DNA of 64,000 nucleotides. It comes from Hofstenia miamia. Taxonomy: Eukaryota; Xenacoelomorpha; Acoela; Hofsteniidae. The notes beneath the pieces were generated by a model. It was not told the DNA's origin, did no database searches, and worked only from the letters and a program-made list of their open reading frames with translations. Positions 40,993 through 53,247 of the stretch are shown here, in pieces (the stretch's first letter is position 1; each line of letters opens with the position of its first letter). The position numbers and the translations under genes were made by a program. The stretch is taken from NCBI GenBank assembly GCA_900660155.1, contig CABFPE010000056.1, positions 884,365 through 948,364 on the forward strand, written 5' to 3'.

Positions 40993-42625
40993 TACATATA
41001 TAAGTCAGAGCTACAACGTGCCGTGCTTTTGTCCGTGCCGTGTCGTGCTCGTGCCGTGCCTAACATTTTGCTTTACCTAGCCATGCCGTGCCGTGACCCA
41101 AATCTATGGAATATGTAAGCGTCTGAAACTCACAATTATTCTTTCTGTTCATGAGATATTAAATGCTAGTTCATGTTTAATAATACACATGATTCTTAGA
41201 AATAGATTTGCATAGAAATTACATTGCGGGCATTTTTAAAATGCAACAACAACATTTGTATTTTCGTTTCCGCCGTTATGCGATATAATCATTGCTTACA
41301 GATGAATTAGATATTATGTTTTGCGATTTTTGTCGAACTGTCGTGGGGCATATTTAGTACATAACAAATAATTTATACATGTAATTTAATGTTTCTAAGT
41401 TTAAAGTTTATGTTGTAATTATTACATTATATTCCATGCAGTGTTTTCTGATATATTTGTTACCTTTATTCAGGGGCAAGTCTACAGGCGGGCTTGGGCG
41501 GGGTGTAGCCCATCAAAATCTGCATTCTAGCCTACCCAATGCAACGTCCTGCTGACGCCATGTAGTGGATAAATATTTCAATCTTTCTACATACTATAGA
41601 GAATTCATAATATTTATTACAATTCAAGGATATTTTAGAGATGTAAGTGGGTCGGTTAGGGCCTGTCTAGGGCCAAGGTTTTCTAAAAATAAGGGCCAGT
41701 TTCGGCTCGAAATTTAATTTAAAGTTTTAAAACTATGCTTACCTTGTAATAATAGAAATTTGTTCAATTTTTTTGATTTAGGATCTAAGGATATTACTTA
41801 GGGCTGGGCGAGTTTAGAAAGCGCTTGTCTCTACTTCATTACTAAAAATGCATTGGTTGATATGATTTCACACTAATGAGCTAGATAAGATGCACTGTTG
41901 TGCTAAATGTTCCCCCTAAATTAGCAAAGTTTCTTCAATAATTTAGCATTTCCCAAAACATGCATAGAATCTTCTTTGACGCTTTTATACTACCCATAAT
42001 TATGCAACAGGCTTAAGAGAAATTTTTCTTATATTTAGATANGTTACCTTTATTCAGGGGCAAGTCTACAGGCGGGCTTGGGCGGGGTGTAGCCCATCAA
42101 AATCTGCATTCTAGCCTACCCAATGCAACGTCCTGCTGACGCCATGTAGTGGATAAATATTTCAATCTTTCTACATACTATAGAGAATTCATAATATTTA
42201 TTACAATTCAAGGATATTTTAGAGATGTAAGTGGGTCGGTTAGGGCCTGTCTAGGGCCAAGGTTTTCTAAAAATAAGGGCCAGTTTCGGCTCGAAATTTA
42301 ATTTAAAGTTTTAAAACTATGCTTACCTTGTAATAATAGAAATTTGTTCAATTTTTTTGATTTAGGATCTAAGGATATTACTTAGGGCTGGGCGAGTTTA
42401 GAAAGCGCTTGTCTCTACTTCATTACTAAAAATGCATTGGTTGATATGATTTCACACTAATGAGCTAGATAAGATGCACTGTTGTGCTAAATGTTCCCCC
42501 TAAATTAGCAAAGTTTCTTCAATAATTTAGCATTTCCCAAAACATGCATAGAATCTTCTTTGACGCTTTTATACTACCCATAATTATGCAACAGGCTTAA
42601 GAGAAATTTTTCTTATATTTAGATA
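39394..42625. repeat. Assembly-overlap direct duplications joined by single N
   Basis: 39394-40486 is repeated as 40488-41580, and 41459-42041 is repeated as 42043-42625; single N at 40487 and 42042 mark the joins. The copies look identical, including a microsatellite (39765-39900) and the 3' end of the gene at 37749, so they are overlapping contig ends and not biology. A GC-rich segment (caggggcaagtctacaggcg at 40374) therefore appears three times. Read once, the region contains: the microsatellite, a patch of cgtgccgtg repeats (39917-40005), this hAT-like end, and gggcc-rich fragments (41650-41700) of uncertain origin. Confidence 0.9.
39765..39905. repeat. (ATCT)n/(TA)n microsatellite followed by cgtgccgtg repeats
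   Basis: Compound microsatellite of about 135 bp. The following 39917-40005 has several copies of (c)gtgccgtg, resembling subterminal repeats of a hAT-type element, but the partner end was not found. The apparent 77-aa frames at 39750 and 40847 simply translate this repeat. Confidence 0.7.
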
Positions 42626-43385
42626 ATAATATTATCAAAAAAGTGATATGCTCCCTGGAAGCAATACAAATCTTAAAATTTGTAAATTCTTTGCCCTTTT
42701 AGACATTATTATATTATATTTCATTTAGTCGCGCACTTGACTTTTGCCAGATTCTGTTATTTTGGATTGGGCTTAGACCATTTTTATATTTTAATTTAGG
42801 CTTGACCAAAGTCTCAGAGCTGGGCCAAAACTGATCTTAACCTTTTTATCGATTAGATGGTTTCTGTAATTCGGTTACGATTTTACTTGTAACAATCCAT
42901 ATCTTTTCCAGAGCTGAAAAGTGATCATTTCATTTCTATGGAGACCATTCTCTTTCATCTACTGGCGTTGAAAGCATATTCAATATTTATCTCAGAGTAT
43001 ATTTCTTTTCGAAATGCACATTGTAGCAAATATGACTGGTCATTGCTTAGATTATTTAAGCTAACTTAATTGCACTTCTCCTAATCTATAAAAATATATG
43101 AAGTCTAAGCTACACAGAAATTTGCTAAAAGCTAGAATAACTTTTTCAAAAAAGAACTCATTAAGATATGGTAAGTGGAACACCACTATAAGATAGAGAA
43201 ATGTCCCCTCCTTCATTTACTTCCCAAAATCAGTCCAGACCAAAACTCATATTCGGCCTCGCAATTGCTTCTGATTAGATTAAAATTATAGGGCTTTACT
43301 TATATGATTTCACAACTCAAAGTTTGGTAGGCAATTGCTTTCTGGAGAATTGTCTGCCTCTAAAGAGACATATCTTGCAATCACG

Positions 43386-44556
43386 ACCTAACAATTTTAT
43401 TTCTCAAAAGTAGACTAAAAACTAGTACTGCTGATTCTGGAAAAGGTTTCTAGCAGCAGCGCCTATTCCTAACAATTTACTAAAAATAGGATTAATTTAC
43501 TACGTTACTGCTTCTCTCCTTTCCACTCTTTTACAATTCTGTCTCTACCGGCTTATAGTAGAAATCCTGTTGACAAACGTTTTTTCGTAAGTTTGTCTTT
43601 TCAAGTGGGACATTCCCGGTTCAATTAGTGTGAGTATTGTTGTATTTTGATTTCCACAAAACCAGCAAATTAAGGGCCCCCGTTTTGTTCGGAAACTTTT
43701 GTAGCACTAGACGATGAAACCCTATAATTTTTAAAATTACAAATGCTAGTATGAACAACAAATCTAGAGATTGTGATCACTCTTTTAACCACAGTTTCTG
43801 TATCAGTAATTTCTGACAGTTTTCACAGTTTGCTTTACACAAAATTCTCTATAGTTTAGGAGTCGAATTCAATTACTTCGAATATCAAAAAAGATTCTAA
43901 TAACGTTTTTTTAAGTTAAAAAGTTTAACCACTATGTGAAGTAAATATAATGGACTATATATCACTAACAAGAAAAACCAAGGGCTGCAATATGCAAACA
44001 AAAGCGGAGAGGTTCTTGTACTGTGCAGGAATCAAGGGAAATTCGACTTCGTTGCGTCTAGGATGAGGTGGGATCTCAATCAGTAACAGTTCGCGTCACA
44101 AAATCAGTGTTTCTTTGGTAAAGCGACAGCAATCTCTTCTGTCTTCTGGAGGTCCAAATTCTTCCTTGCTTTTTGTGTTTTCTGCATCTGAGGAGGCGAC
44201 TGCACTCTTCACAGTCCCAACCAACTGTCATTAAAATTCGGGTTGGATTTCTTCTAAGCGATACGGCAGCACTCCCTTCCTCAATCTCTGCGGTCCCAAA
44301 CTGCTCTGCTTTTTGTGTTTTCCTGCAGGCTTTATATACCCTTCACAGTGTTTCACCGGAGAATAACAAATAAAAGAGAACACGCCCCCATCTTTCTATT
44401 TTTGGTAATTGAATTCATTTTAATTAATGGCCCGTTTGCGCAATTGTCCATCAATGCGGCAATTACGTATATTTGCAGTTGTTAACTAGCAATTTTCCTA
44501 GTTTCGTCATTTTTAGAAAATTAGCAGCCAGAGGTTTAACCAATCATAAATTACAC
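43386..44556 (-). repeat. Promoter-like repeat, right copy (inverted relative to 35631-37010)
   Basis: Read on the minus strand it shows the landmarks of the left copy in order: tgattggttaaac, then ccaaaaatagaaag, gggtatataaagcctgcagg, the gcagagcagtttgggaccgc block, gtgatatatagt, and at the end aatcagcagtac with ggtcgtgattgca. Many substitutions and short length changes separate the copies, so they are old. The two copies bracket the gene at 37749-39524. 42630-43385 between the duplications and this copy holds nothing recognisable beyond scattered gggcttag motifs. Confidence 0.5.
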
Positions 44557-45889
44557 TTAAAAATAACTGCTTTACATAAATTAAACATACAAATGTATAA
44601 ATATATAGCGCCAAATTTTCCCACAACTATTTGATTGGTTGTCACTATAACAGCATACCATAGGAAGCCATAGCACTTAGTATATATTGAAGCAAAAACA
44701 CACCAAATTAAGTATTTCCTTGGTTGAAAATAAATGCAAATTTCTATTGATGATGGCGTTATATTGCAGTGCATACTGATTCAACGTGTATCCTACATTA
44801 AACTAGTGCTTCTATTATCATAGCCTACAATTGAGGATTGTAAAGAGATTATATTACAAATAATACAAAGAAAAATTTTGTTACAAAAGTTAAAAAATAT
44901 TACATATACTTTAAGAAGCAAAAGTTACTGTCATCATGCTTAATTTAATTGTAAATTTTGAGCGCCTTAATAAGCAAAAAATCTAAATATAGAGAAAAAT
45001 CTAGGTGTGATCAAAGCAACTAAGATTATAATCACAACACAATGATTTCTTGCTTATAAATGCAATTCTCATTGACTAGCAAAGGAAGCCTAGTTGGTTA
45101 GGCTGCGGTTAGACCAAGTGATTGTTAGCTAAAGTAATTACAAAATTGCATCATCAGTAAGTGGTTAGAGTGTGTTGCAAACTTAATCACATAGTCTACT
45201 CGTGACGTTAGTCGTGCGATACTTTGACATGTCACCAAACAATTAGTCCAGCCATGGTCTTATATAAATATTGATTTTATTAGAAATAAAGCAAATAAGC
45301 GGAAGTACTATACTTACTACAATGCTACGTGTTCAATAAACAAAATGTTATAATAAGATGCTGACACCGGATAAATAGTAGCAATTCTCAATATTCAGGA
45401 ACAAACAACAACTTCACTCAATAAATTCTGGTTATGTAGGACGACCTAAAAGTCAATAAGGTCAAAAAAAGTCAAAATTAACACTTTTCAAAAATAAAGT
45501 CAAATTTCAAAAATAAAGTCAACTGCATACAATTAGTTCTCAGAAATTCGTAGTTTCTTAGAAATTGGATGCTGTTTTTCTAATCAATTGAATATTTCTA
45601 AGAAATACGCATAATGATAATCCAGTGACGGCTCGTAGATGGCGTAACATGGTGGTGGAAACAATTAATGTTGTCCTATTGTAAAAGGCTTGGAATAAAA
45701 ACATAGGCTTCTGTTAATCGTTTTACGGGACGCCAAATCATGCTAAAACCGACAAGGTGAAGATTATGGAAATTGTGCGCAACTTTCCAATGAGTTTATT
45801 CTAGTTTCGCCATCTCAGCCGAAATGCCTGCAAGGTAATATTGATTCCAGGCTCGAGGTCCAATTCTGAACTCAAAGCAGGGCATTTTG
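44557..45889. other. No gene recognised
   Basis: AT-rich. The stretch aagcctagttggttaggctg at 45088 resembles a tRNA A box, but no B box at proper distance and no cloverleaf follow. The minus-strand frame at 44544-44774 is not recognised. Confidence 0.35.
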
Positions 45890-46430
45890 TTAATAAAAAT
45901 CATACTCTTTTGAAAAGAGCTGCTGTTAAGGCATTTGTAGTCTTGAAAGAATAACATTGGTTAGAATTTTCCTGGTTTCTTTTTTTTATTCTTTTTTGGT
46001 CTGATGTAGAGAGTAAATTCTGAAAATATAAATTTTGGTCTATAATTAAATAGCAAAACTTCGGCATCAGGAGTTGATGTTGAATATATAACGTTTCGTA
46101 GATTATGACACCAAGATTTGTGAACATATGGTAACCGAACATCCACCGCCAGCTTCACTAAATAGATAAAGATTATGATCCAAGTGTAACATAAGATAAT
46201 TATCAATATCAACCAGCTGAGTAGGATAATTACACTTTAGTTTTGCTTCTTGGAGTAGAACTACTGCAAAAGGACTAGCTATTAGGCTAACATTGAGTTC
46301 AGTAAATTTGGATAAGAGACCATTAAGATTATTATACCATGTACTTAGGAGTATTGTATTCTTCAAAGATTGAGCAATAATTACAAAAATTCTGTGCAAC
46401 AATTTCGGATTAAATAGTCAATTTGCATTC
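45890..46430 (-). mobile_element. LINE endonuclease N-terminal fragment
   Basis: On the minus strand 46103-46402 reads STWYNNLNGLLSKFTELNVS, then LIASPFAVVLLQEAKLKCNY, and later HNLYLFSEAGGGCSVTI. That order (N-x-N/R-S/G-L..K..EL.., ..LQE.., ..GGG..I) matches the start of an APE endonuclease domain. Overlapping frames at 45900-46212 continue it with LYIRP-like sequence. Short and interrupted; clade uncertain. Confidence 0.5.
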
Positions 46431-47213
46431 ACTTTTATCATATTTCCATTATAAAAATTTCTAAGCTTCGAATTTTCAATCTTTTCTTTAAAAAGTGTTT
46501 TTTTTAGTTTAGATTCTTCATCAAACAACGCTTTTGAAATAAAAACAGTCAAATGACTTTAGATCACACGTAGGGAAAGTAAAGGAAGGAGAATGTTCAA
46601 TAATAGATTTTTTGTATGTATTGCACATAGTAGTGATATTGTATTGTTTGCCATTTTGAAAGCAAAAGATGATACATAAAATGATACGAGAATATAATAT
46701 ATATAATAAATTACTTTCAAAATGATTTGCACTGCTTTATATTTTTACAACAAAAAGTAAATTTAATACAATGAAATGTTTTTTAAAACAGTGTATATTA
46801 AAGAAGACACAGTAGTTCAAAATCATGCTTTATTACTTGGAAATAAATTTTAAAATCGTTTCCGGCGTGCTTTTCTATTGCAAACAAATCAACCAATTAG
46901 GCCGTATTATTCAGTGGGCCATGGCCAAACCCACATAAATTTACATGTCCATTTCCATTGTCTTTTCTGGAAATCAAATTATTTAACTAATTATTATTGT
47001 TATTTGTAAAAGTGGCACCCCACAAAAGTTGCCGGCAACTGCCTACTCTGCCTATTGATAAATCTGGGACATGGTCAGTTGAAAGAAGTTTGCTTTATCA
47101 TCCATTCTAGCCACTTTGCTGATAAACAGTTATAAATAAAATTTACTTGCCCCCTAATCCCAGTTTTTGCTCTAAGTCAAAATAGTCAAATTTGAGCAAT
47201 TGTTATTTCAAAA
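46431..47213. other. No gene recognised
   Basis: AT-rich with a small GC-richer patch (46905-47060, cagtgggccatggccaaaccc and gtggcaccccac) that may be transposon-derived; no inverted ends were matched. Confidence 0.3.
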
Positions 47214-47369
47214 TTTCGCAAATTTTCCTACATAGGTGAAATAAAGCAACATCTCCAAACTCGGGTTAATGAACATCTACCAGGGCACTTAAATTTCGAA
47301 GTTTATACTCACCAACATCGAGCAAGCATCAATAATGTTAAGATCATCATGAAAACAACTAATTATTAA
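47214..47369 (+). pseudogene. GIY-YIG nuclease fragment, Penelope-like element remnant
   Basis: The + strand at 47223-47366 reads ..FSYIGEIKQHLQTRVNEHLP and then GHLNFEVYTHQHRASI before TAA at 47367-47369. YIG-(x)3-Q/R-x-L-x-x-R-V-x-E-H is the conserved start of GIY-YIG domains such as the C-terminal endonuclease of Penelope-like retroelements. The GIY half and the upstream RT are not recognisable. A prokaryote-like or host GIY-YIG protein cannot be excluded on this little sequence. Confidence 0.45.
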
Positions 47370-48544
47370 GAACTCGAATAAAGAAAGACTAATGAAAAAA
47401 CAAAGCACTAGCAACATATTTAATATCTTTTAGTGGATGCATATTTAACAAAATTAAATGTAGTTAATTGCAAATTATATTCCCACAAAATTTGTATTGA
47501 CGATGATTTTAAATCGAAACCGGTACATAGCATAAATCTGAGCACAATAGTATCAAAAAAAATATATATACGTTTTTTCTTAATTTTCTAGCATCTTGGT
47601 CAACCAGAAATTTGTGTAAGAATAATGTTTTGATGTTCTCCAATTAGAAACTTTTGTACCAATTGACAACAGTGCCATGCAGCCTTTAACTGCCCCAGTT
47701 GATAATTGTCTTGGGAAAACTGGCTCGAAAATGTATAGTATTTATCATATCCCCAGGGCATATGAAATAATTCATAGTGTTCTGCTTGCTTCCAGTCTGG
47801 CAAGAAGCTAAAAACCATACTTATGGCAACCAGTTAACAATCTTTTGACAATTTTTTCATGGCTTCGCCAGAAATCCCTGGGAAATCTCTTGGTCTGTTC
47901 ATTTACTTATCAGTGAACTGATAAAGACATCAGTTTTGAGAGAAATATTTAATTATGAGCAAATGATATCAGATATAATTTAACGTTGATTAAACTTTAT
48001 TCATTTTGGTATATATATATATATATATATTATCAGTGCTAATAAACCAATAACAATGACAAGCTTTGCACTTCAAAATTCTTAACTTTCTTTTAAGAAC
48101 TCTAAGAATTATTTTGGCTATCTTCACAAGGGGTGCAGAAAACTAAATTACATACACGGAGATTTATCATTATTCATGCGTTTTACATGGGAAATTATAA
48201 TGCATGTTTGTTCATTACCAGTTTCATGAAACCGTCAGTCTACATTGTGAAGTATTTACAGCTTGGAATTAATATTTTTAAGTATTTCTAACTTAGCCCT
48301 TTAGGAACAGCTGGTGCATATTTCTACCACTTTACTTGCTTTTATTTGCTTTTCGTTATTAAAGAGTTAAGATCCTCAATGTGGCAACAATGATAGTTTA
48401 GTTTGTGTCCTCATATGAATATTTTCAAGTATAAAACTTGATGATGAGAATTTTATATTTCCTGCGGGATAATGATTACATTTCAATTGATACTTAAAAT
48501 CAAATAACTTTTTTGCAAATGTTATACTAAAATTTTTTAAGCTA
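47370..48544. other. No gene recognised
   Basis: Contains a (TA)n tract at 48011-48030 and a minus-strand 72-aa frame (47600-47818, MVFSFLPDWKQAEHYELFHM..) that I do not recognise. Confidence 0.3.
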
Positions 48545-49303
48545 CAGGGTGCCCATCAAAAATCGACACAATTTGCCATACAAATTTTGCAGCGACAGTA
48601 TGTCATGCTTTCATCAGTCATACGGCGCGTGATCAATCGATTTTGATTGGTCGATAGGAACTTTGCAATGAAATACGAGAAAGAATAGAATAATATCAGT
48701 GTTTCGTTGATACTGCACTTCATTTCTTCATTTCAGCCGCCGCAGTGATGACACACCTAACCGATTTTCAAAGGCAGGTGATAGTCTTGTTTAAAGAAGA
48801 ACAGCCAACATGGGGCCACACAAGATGTGCTGAAATTTTGCCCAACTTCTTCGGCGAGATCAGTAAAACCCAAATGGACCGCGTGTATCGAACAATGAAA
48901 CGAAAAAGTTCAGCGGAAGCCATTCATCGTCAGCCTGGGACTGGTAAGACTTCCAACGTCGCAACAACACCAGTGAAAGAACGCATCGTCACTCTGGCAG
49001 TTACTCCTCCGGACAAAAGTCGGCGGCATTCGTCTCAGAGGCAAATTGCATCCGAATTGGGTGTATCAAAGGGAACTGTGTTCAGTGTATTGCAGCAGTC
49101 AAAACTCAAATGCTTTCGACGTGTGCAATGTCATGAGGACTGTGCAGAAAGTTTGTGCCAGCTGGATTCCACGCTTGCGCAGCTGTATTGAAATGCAAGG
49201 TGGACACTTCGAACACACTTTATAATGAACTTTGTATGCGATCTTGACTTTTGTACATAAACGTTGTTGAAGCAAATTGTGTCGATTTTTGATGGGCACC
49301 CTG
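48545..49303 (+). mobile_element. mariner-superfamily deletion derivative (759 bp) with perfect inverted ends
   Basis: Perfect inverted repeats of 32 bp (cagggtgcccatcaaaaatc.. from 48545 and its complement to 49303), flanked by TA on both sides (48543-48544, 49304-49305) as in the Tc1/mariner superfamily. Inside, the DNA-binding half of a transposase remains, then the sequence jumps to the C-terminal end (in a different frame: WIPRLRSCIEMQGGHFEH, 49164-49217), so the whole catalytic core has been removed by one internal deletion. The perfect ends indicate a young element that a full-length relative may mobilise. Confidence 0.92.
48745..49191 (+). CDS. HTH-only transposase remnant protein (148 aa)
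   Basis: Intact frame within the mariner derivative, starting at one of two adjacent ATGs. Residues 1-130 form the bipartite DNA-binding region: LTDFQRQVIVLFKEEQPTWG, then a second helix-turn-helix (SQRQIASELGVSKGTVFSVL), separated by a basic linker (RQPGTGKTSNV). It ends LKCFRRVQCHE and then about 17 out-of-frame residues created by the deletion. No catalytic Asp is left. Such a protein could bind the family's ends without cutting; that is inference. Expression is unknown. Confidence 0.6.
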   Translation: MMTHLTDFQRQVIVLFKEEQPTWGHTRCAEILPNFFGEISKTQMDRVYRTMKRKSSAEAIHRQPGTGKTSNVATTPVKERIVTLAVTPPDKSRRHSSQRQIASELGVSKGTVFSVLQQSKLKCFRRVQCHEDCAESLCQLDSTLAQLY

Positions 49304-49439
49304 TATATCCAATGTGATTTTTGAAATATTTTCAGATTTACATTCGTAAATAAAATAAAAGAATAAGAAAACTGATATTTTATGAGGTCATAGTAACATA
49401 ATCCTCCAATTCATTGGCGTGATATGTTTAATTTTAGTT

Positions 49440-50520
49440 AATATTGAATTTACTAATATTCTTTTGAAAAAATGTAATTGATTTAACATTAGTGAAGTTA
49501 GAAATATCATTTACATATACATTGAACAGCAGGGGATCAAGATTTCTGTCACACTGCATTGTTTATTAATGGTTTTTTTGACGAATGATTGTTAGCATTC
49601 ACGTATTGTGAACAATCAAATATATATTTGTTTCAGGAATCATAAACTTTCACTTTTGGTAAGAATTTAGCAAGTAATTAAATGATCAGAAAATACATTA
49701 TCCAATATTAAATAGGGAATGCGGTTACTTATAAATTTAACCCTAATTTTCACAACCTTTTTATGTACGTTGGTTTCACAAGGGCAAGGGGTAAAAATTC
49801 CCCAGGTTTTATTTTTGATATAATAATGCTATTGTCAAAAAGTTTGGCACAAAGGTACCAATGGGATAAAAATTTTGAAAAAATTGAAAAAAAACATTTT
49901 TATCCAGACATTGTTGCTGACGTCAGCATTTTTTGCAGAAAATTTTCTAAAATACTAAGAGATGTCTTAGGTAAAAATGGTTATTATTTTTTGGCAACTA
50001 TTAATTTTTTCCTATTCAAAACACAAATTATAAGGTCTAGTAATAACCTAAGGCATATTTATTTGTGATTATTAATGCTAACATTTTTTTGTTTTTGTCT
50101 AGTCGTTTCTTTGATTTCTATATTAAAATAAATGCTTTCGCCCTAAAATGTTCAAAGAATGTGAAAAACTAAATTTAATGCAATTAAAAGTTAGCCAACC
50201 TTTCAAATTTTCTTTTAAAGAACGTTATTAATTATAATTCACATGGAGAGGAGTAAATTTACCCTCCCTCTCTATGAAGAATAGGATTAAATCAATTCTT
50301 AGTTCGGTGAAAATTTCTTGGGTTCTAATAATATAACTCAGATCTGTTTAAATTTCTATCTTTTTGGAATATTTTGAAGTAATCTTTAAAAATTGGTATT
50401 GAGACTGAACCATTTGATTTTACATGTAACAATATTTCTGTGATTCCAAAAAGTGTATTATCATTGAAGTTTTCAATTAGATCATAAAATTTTTCAATTT
50501 GTTTAAGATTCATTGGAAAT
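49440..50520 (-). mobile_element. LINE fragment with endonuclease start and RT box, internally deleted
   Basis: On the minus strand 50325-50513 reads LIENFNDNTLFGITEILLHV and SNGSVSIPIFKDYFKIFQKD, the beginning of an APE endonuclease (I-T-E block). Downstream, at about 49495-49555, RNLDPLLFNVYVNDISN corresponds to the RT motif S-I-L-G-P-L-L-F-N-I-Y-I-N-D. Only about 1 kb separates these landmarks, less than expected, so part is missing. The + strand frame at 49763-50068 overlaps it and is unrecognised. Confidence 0.6.
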
Positions 50521-52081
50521 TATTATTTAGTACATACTTGTTTGTAAGTTTAATAATGTGATTTTTAATCGATAAATGTCGTGAACCATTGTTCGTACCA
50601 AGATTTTTTGCATTTCGTATCTGGACTAAGCACATTACAAATTTGAGATCCTTTGAAAGAGTACGTTTGATCTTAAACAATTAATGCATTTGTATTTGCA
50701 CATGATATCTTTGTTTGGTAAATTTGGTAATGGTGGTTTTTTGGACAGTGGCCGTAGACTCCACATGAGCTGCACTTTCTTAGATAGCACTTTCTTGGAT
50801 AACACTTAAACCATATCGAATTCTGTTATTTATAAGAGTGAAACGTTGATAATAAATTTACATCTTTTGAAGTTATTCAATTTTGAAAAAGTAGCATTAA
50901 GTTCATCGTCAATAACTACAGTTCTTGAAATCAGATTTTAATCGCACAATTTATCTTCAAAATCTTCGTACATTGGAATATAGTTTATAATTTATGCTTA
51001 GGCAAATATTTGCTTTATTTTTATGTGAAGGCTAAATTCTTCCATTGTTTTTGCAAATATTTCTACAGATCGACAAAAATCACAATATCATTATTTTTTG
51101 ATACAATTAATTGATTAAAATGAGAAGTTTCCTAGTTTGTTGATAGATTTTACATTATTATTTATAAAATTTTTCCACCCTTTTTCATTAAGAGAACCAT
51201 CGTTATTTCTGAAGAAACTATCATTACATTGAAAGTAGTTCAGATGATATTGATGTCAGCAAGTAAGGCTACAGCACTATAAAGTAATCTTGTCAAATGT
51301 TTCTATCCACCAAGTGGCTAAGATTCTCAAGTAATTGGTTCTATTCGCAAAAAGTGCAAACAGTTTATTTCATGCAAGCAACTCATTATGCAAGGGCTGG
51401 ATAAATTTTCAACTGCATAATCTAATTGTTTGCATTCTATCACCACAAAATAGTGAAAAAGAGTGTTTGATAATCAATGACATGGTAAAGATTAGTTTAA
51501 GTTTGCTAAAAATTTTCAAGTAGGCTGCGTACAAACGCATTTTCCATCGTTGTAGATTTTTTTAAGTAGAATAATTGGTTTAGTTTAAGCACAATCGCAA
51601 ATGGTTCACAGGTTGTCTGGAAAATTGAAGTTGAAGGTGAGATTCAGGAGTGATTTTTGTGACTTGTCACCATACTTTTCTATTTGGCAGCAATACACAA
51701 GAGTTAAGCTTCATTTTAGGAGCTATTTCATTATTTTTGAATTTATTTGAAAAATGAAAAAAAGTTTGGTTGCTGTCTATTTTTAACACACTGTACCACC
51801 TGGTAGAGATTTAATTTCTTCTAATTGATGAAATATTATTGACCAGAGAAACAATAAGGTTTTACTCATGAATAAGAGTTTTGACATTGAAGCACCCTCT
51901 CAACTTGTGCTTGTTGATATTTACACAACCAGCTGTAGTTCATGTGTTCAAAATAATGAAATATTTGAAAAAATGCACGCGCTCCTGAAAGTAGGGGCTT
52001 GGACTTTGTAGGCAGAAGTTTCTGGGTGCTGAGCTTGTCAGTGTCCTTAAAGTAAGAATAGCTCACTCAAGTACATATTTA
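50521..52081. other. No gene recognised
   Basis: AT-rich; might contain upstream parts of the adjoining LINE, but no motif could be read with confidence. Short frames at 51335 and 51866 are not convincing. Confidence 0.3.
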
Positions 52082-53212
52082 AGCCCCGTTTACACTGGTT
52101 CAACTTGAGGAATTCGTCAAGTGATTTCAATAGCGCACGGTCTCGTTTACATCTGCTCCTCATGTTGATTTCATTTGACGATTTCAATAGCGCATGGTCA
52201 CGTTTACATCTGCTCCTCATGTTGATTTCATTTGACGTTTCAATATTGACAGCTCCTGTTTCCATTGGTTCCTTTTTCGTTGATATTTATCAAACGATTT
52301 AAAAGAATAATAAGCTACGTCAGTCATTTAATAATCTAATTAACACAGACCAGGCGTACAGAGCCATAGCTATGGTGGGCAAGGATGGGCAATTGTCCAC
52401 CTAAATATATTTTAGCCTTGTCTTTGTCAACTTGAAAAATTGGGGAAATATGCAACTACTCCAGAGTACACTGACAAATTCTCTATTTAATTATTGATGA
52501 CAGATTAGGGTGCAAGTCGTTCCAGGAAAAGTTTACTTCAATATTTTTACAAAGATAGCACAGCTACAGGAATGAATGGCTAGGATTTTAGTTGCACACT
52601 TTGATGAAAACCATGTAAAAGATAAAAGAAATCATGGCGATACCATAAAATTTCTTTTAATTATTTTCAATTGAATGTCTTATCAATTGAGCAAAATTTT
52701 GATAGTAATCAAAGGAATATTTACATATATCCAATTCTAACAGTAAATGTGACATAGAAATTGTCATTACCTTTGTGTTACACTCAGTGATGAATACTGT
52801 TGTTAAGTAGGTAGCAATTTCGTAAAAACATCAATGTTTGATTCTTGCAGCTTTAGTGGTGCCATCAACAGTTAATAACAACTGGTCGGTTTTTGGTTAG
52901 GAAATTTATATATATATATAATGTACAAATACTGGCGATTCCAACTATGAGTTATTTCATTTCAAAGTTGCTCACGCACAGCAAGGGTTTTTTTATCATA
53001 ATCACTAGTGCCAGCATCAATTCATTTCGGCTGTATGGTCTGAACTGCCTTCAACTGTCATGGATAGCTTATACCCATACCTACAATATGAGATTTTAAA
53101 AAATTCGATTTTTTAATTTTAGATTTTTTTTGTTTTGCCATAACTGGTTGCGCCAGTATTAATAACAGAATTGAACAGCGCCAGCATAAATACGCGAAAA
53201 GTTTATAGCACC

Positions 53213-53247
<35 letters not shown>

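Noticed and set aside
39750-41080. Two identical 77-aa proteins at 39750 and 40847
   Set aside because: They translate a microsatellite, and the second copy exists only because of an assembly overlap.
35631-44556. One large transposon with long inverted ends enclosing the 591-aa gene
   Set aside because: No transposition or replication genes lie between the copies, the copies are strongly diverged, and a paralogue of the enclosed gene exists elsewhere without them.
45080-45130. tRNA or tRNA-derived SINE
   Set aside because: An A-box-like sequence exists, but no B box at normal spacing and no cloverleaf could be drawn.
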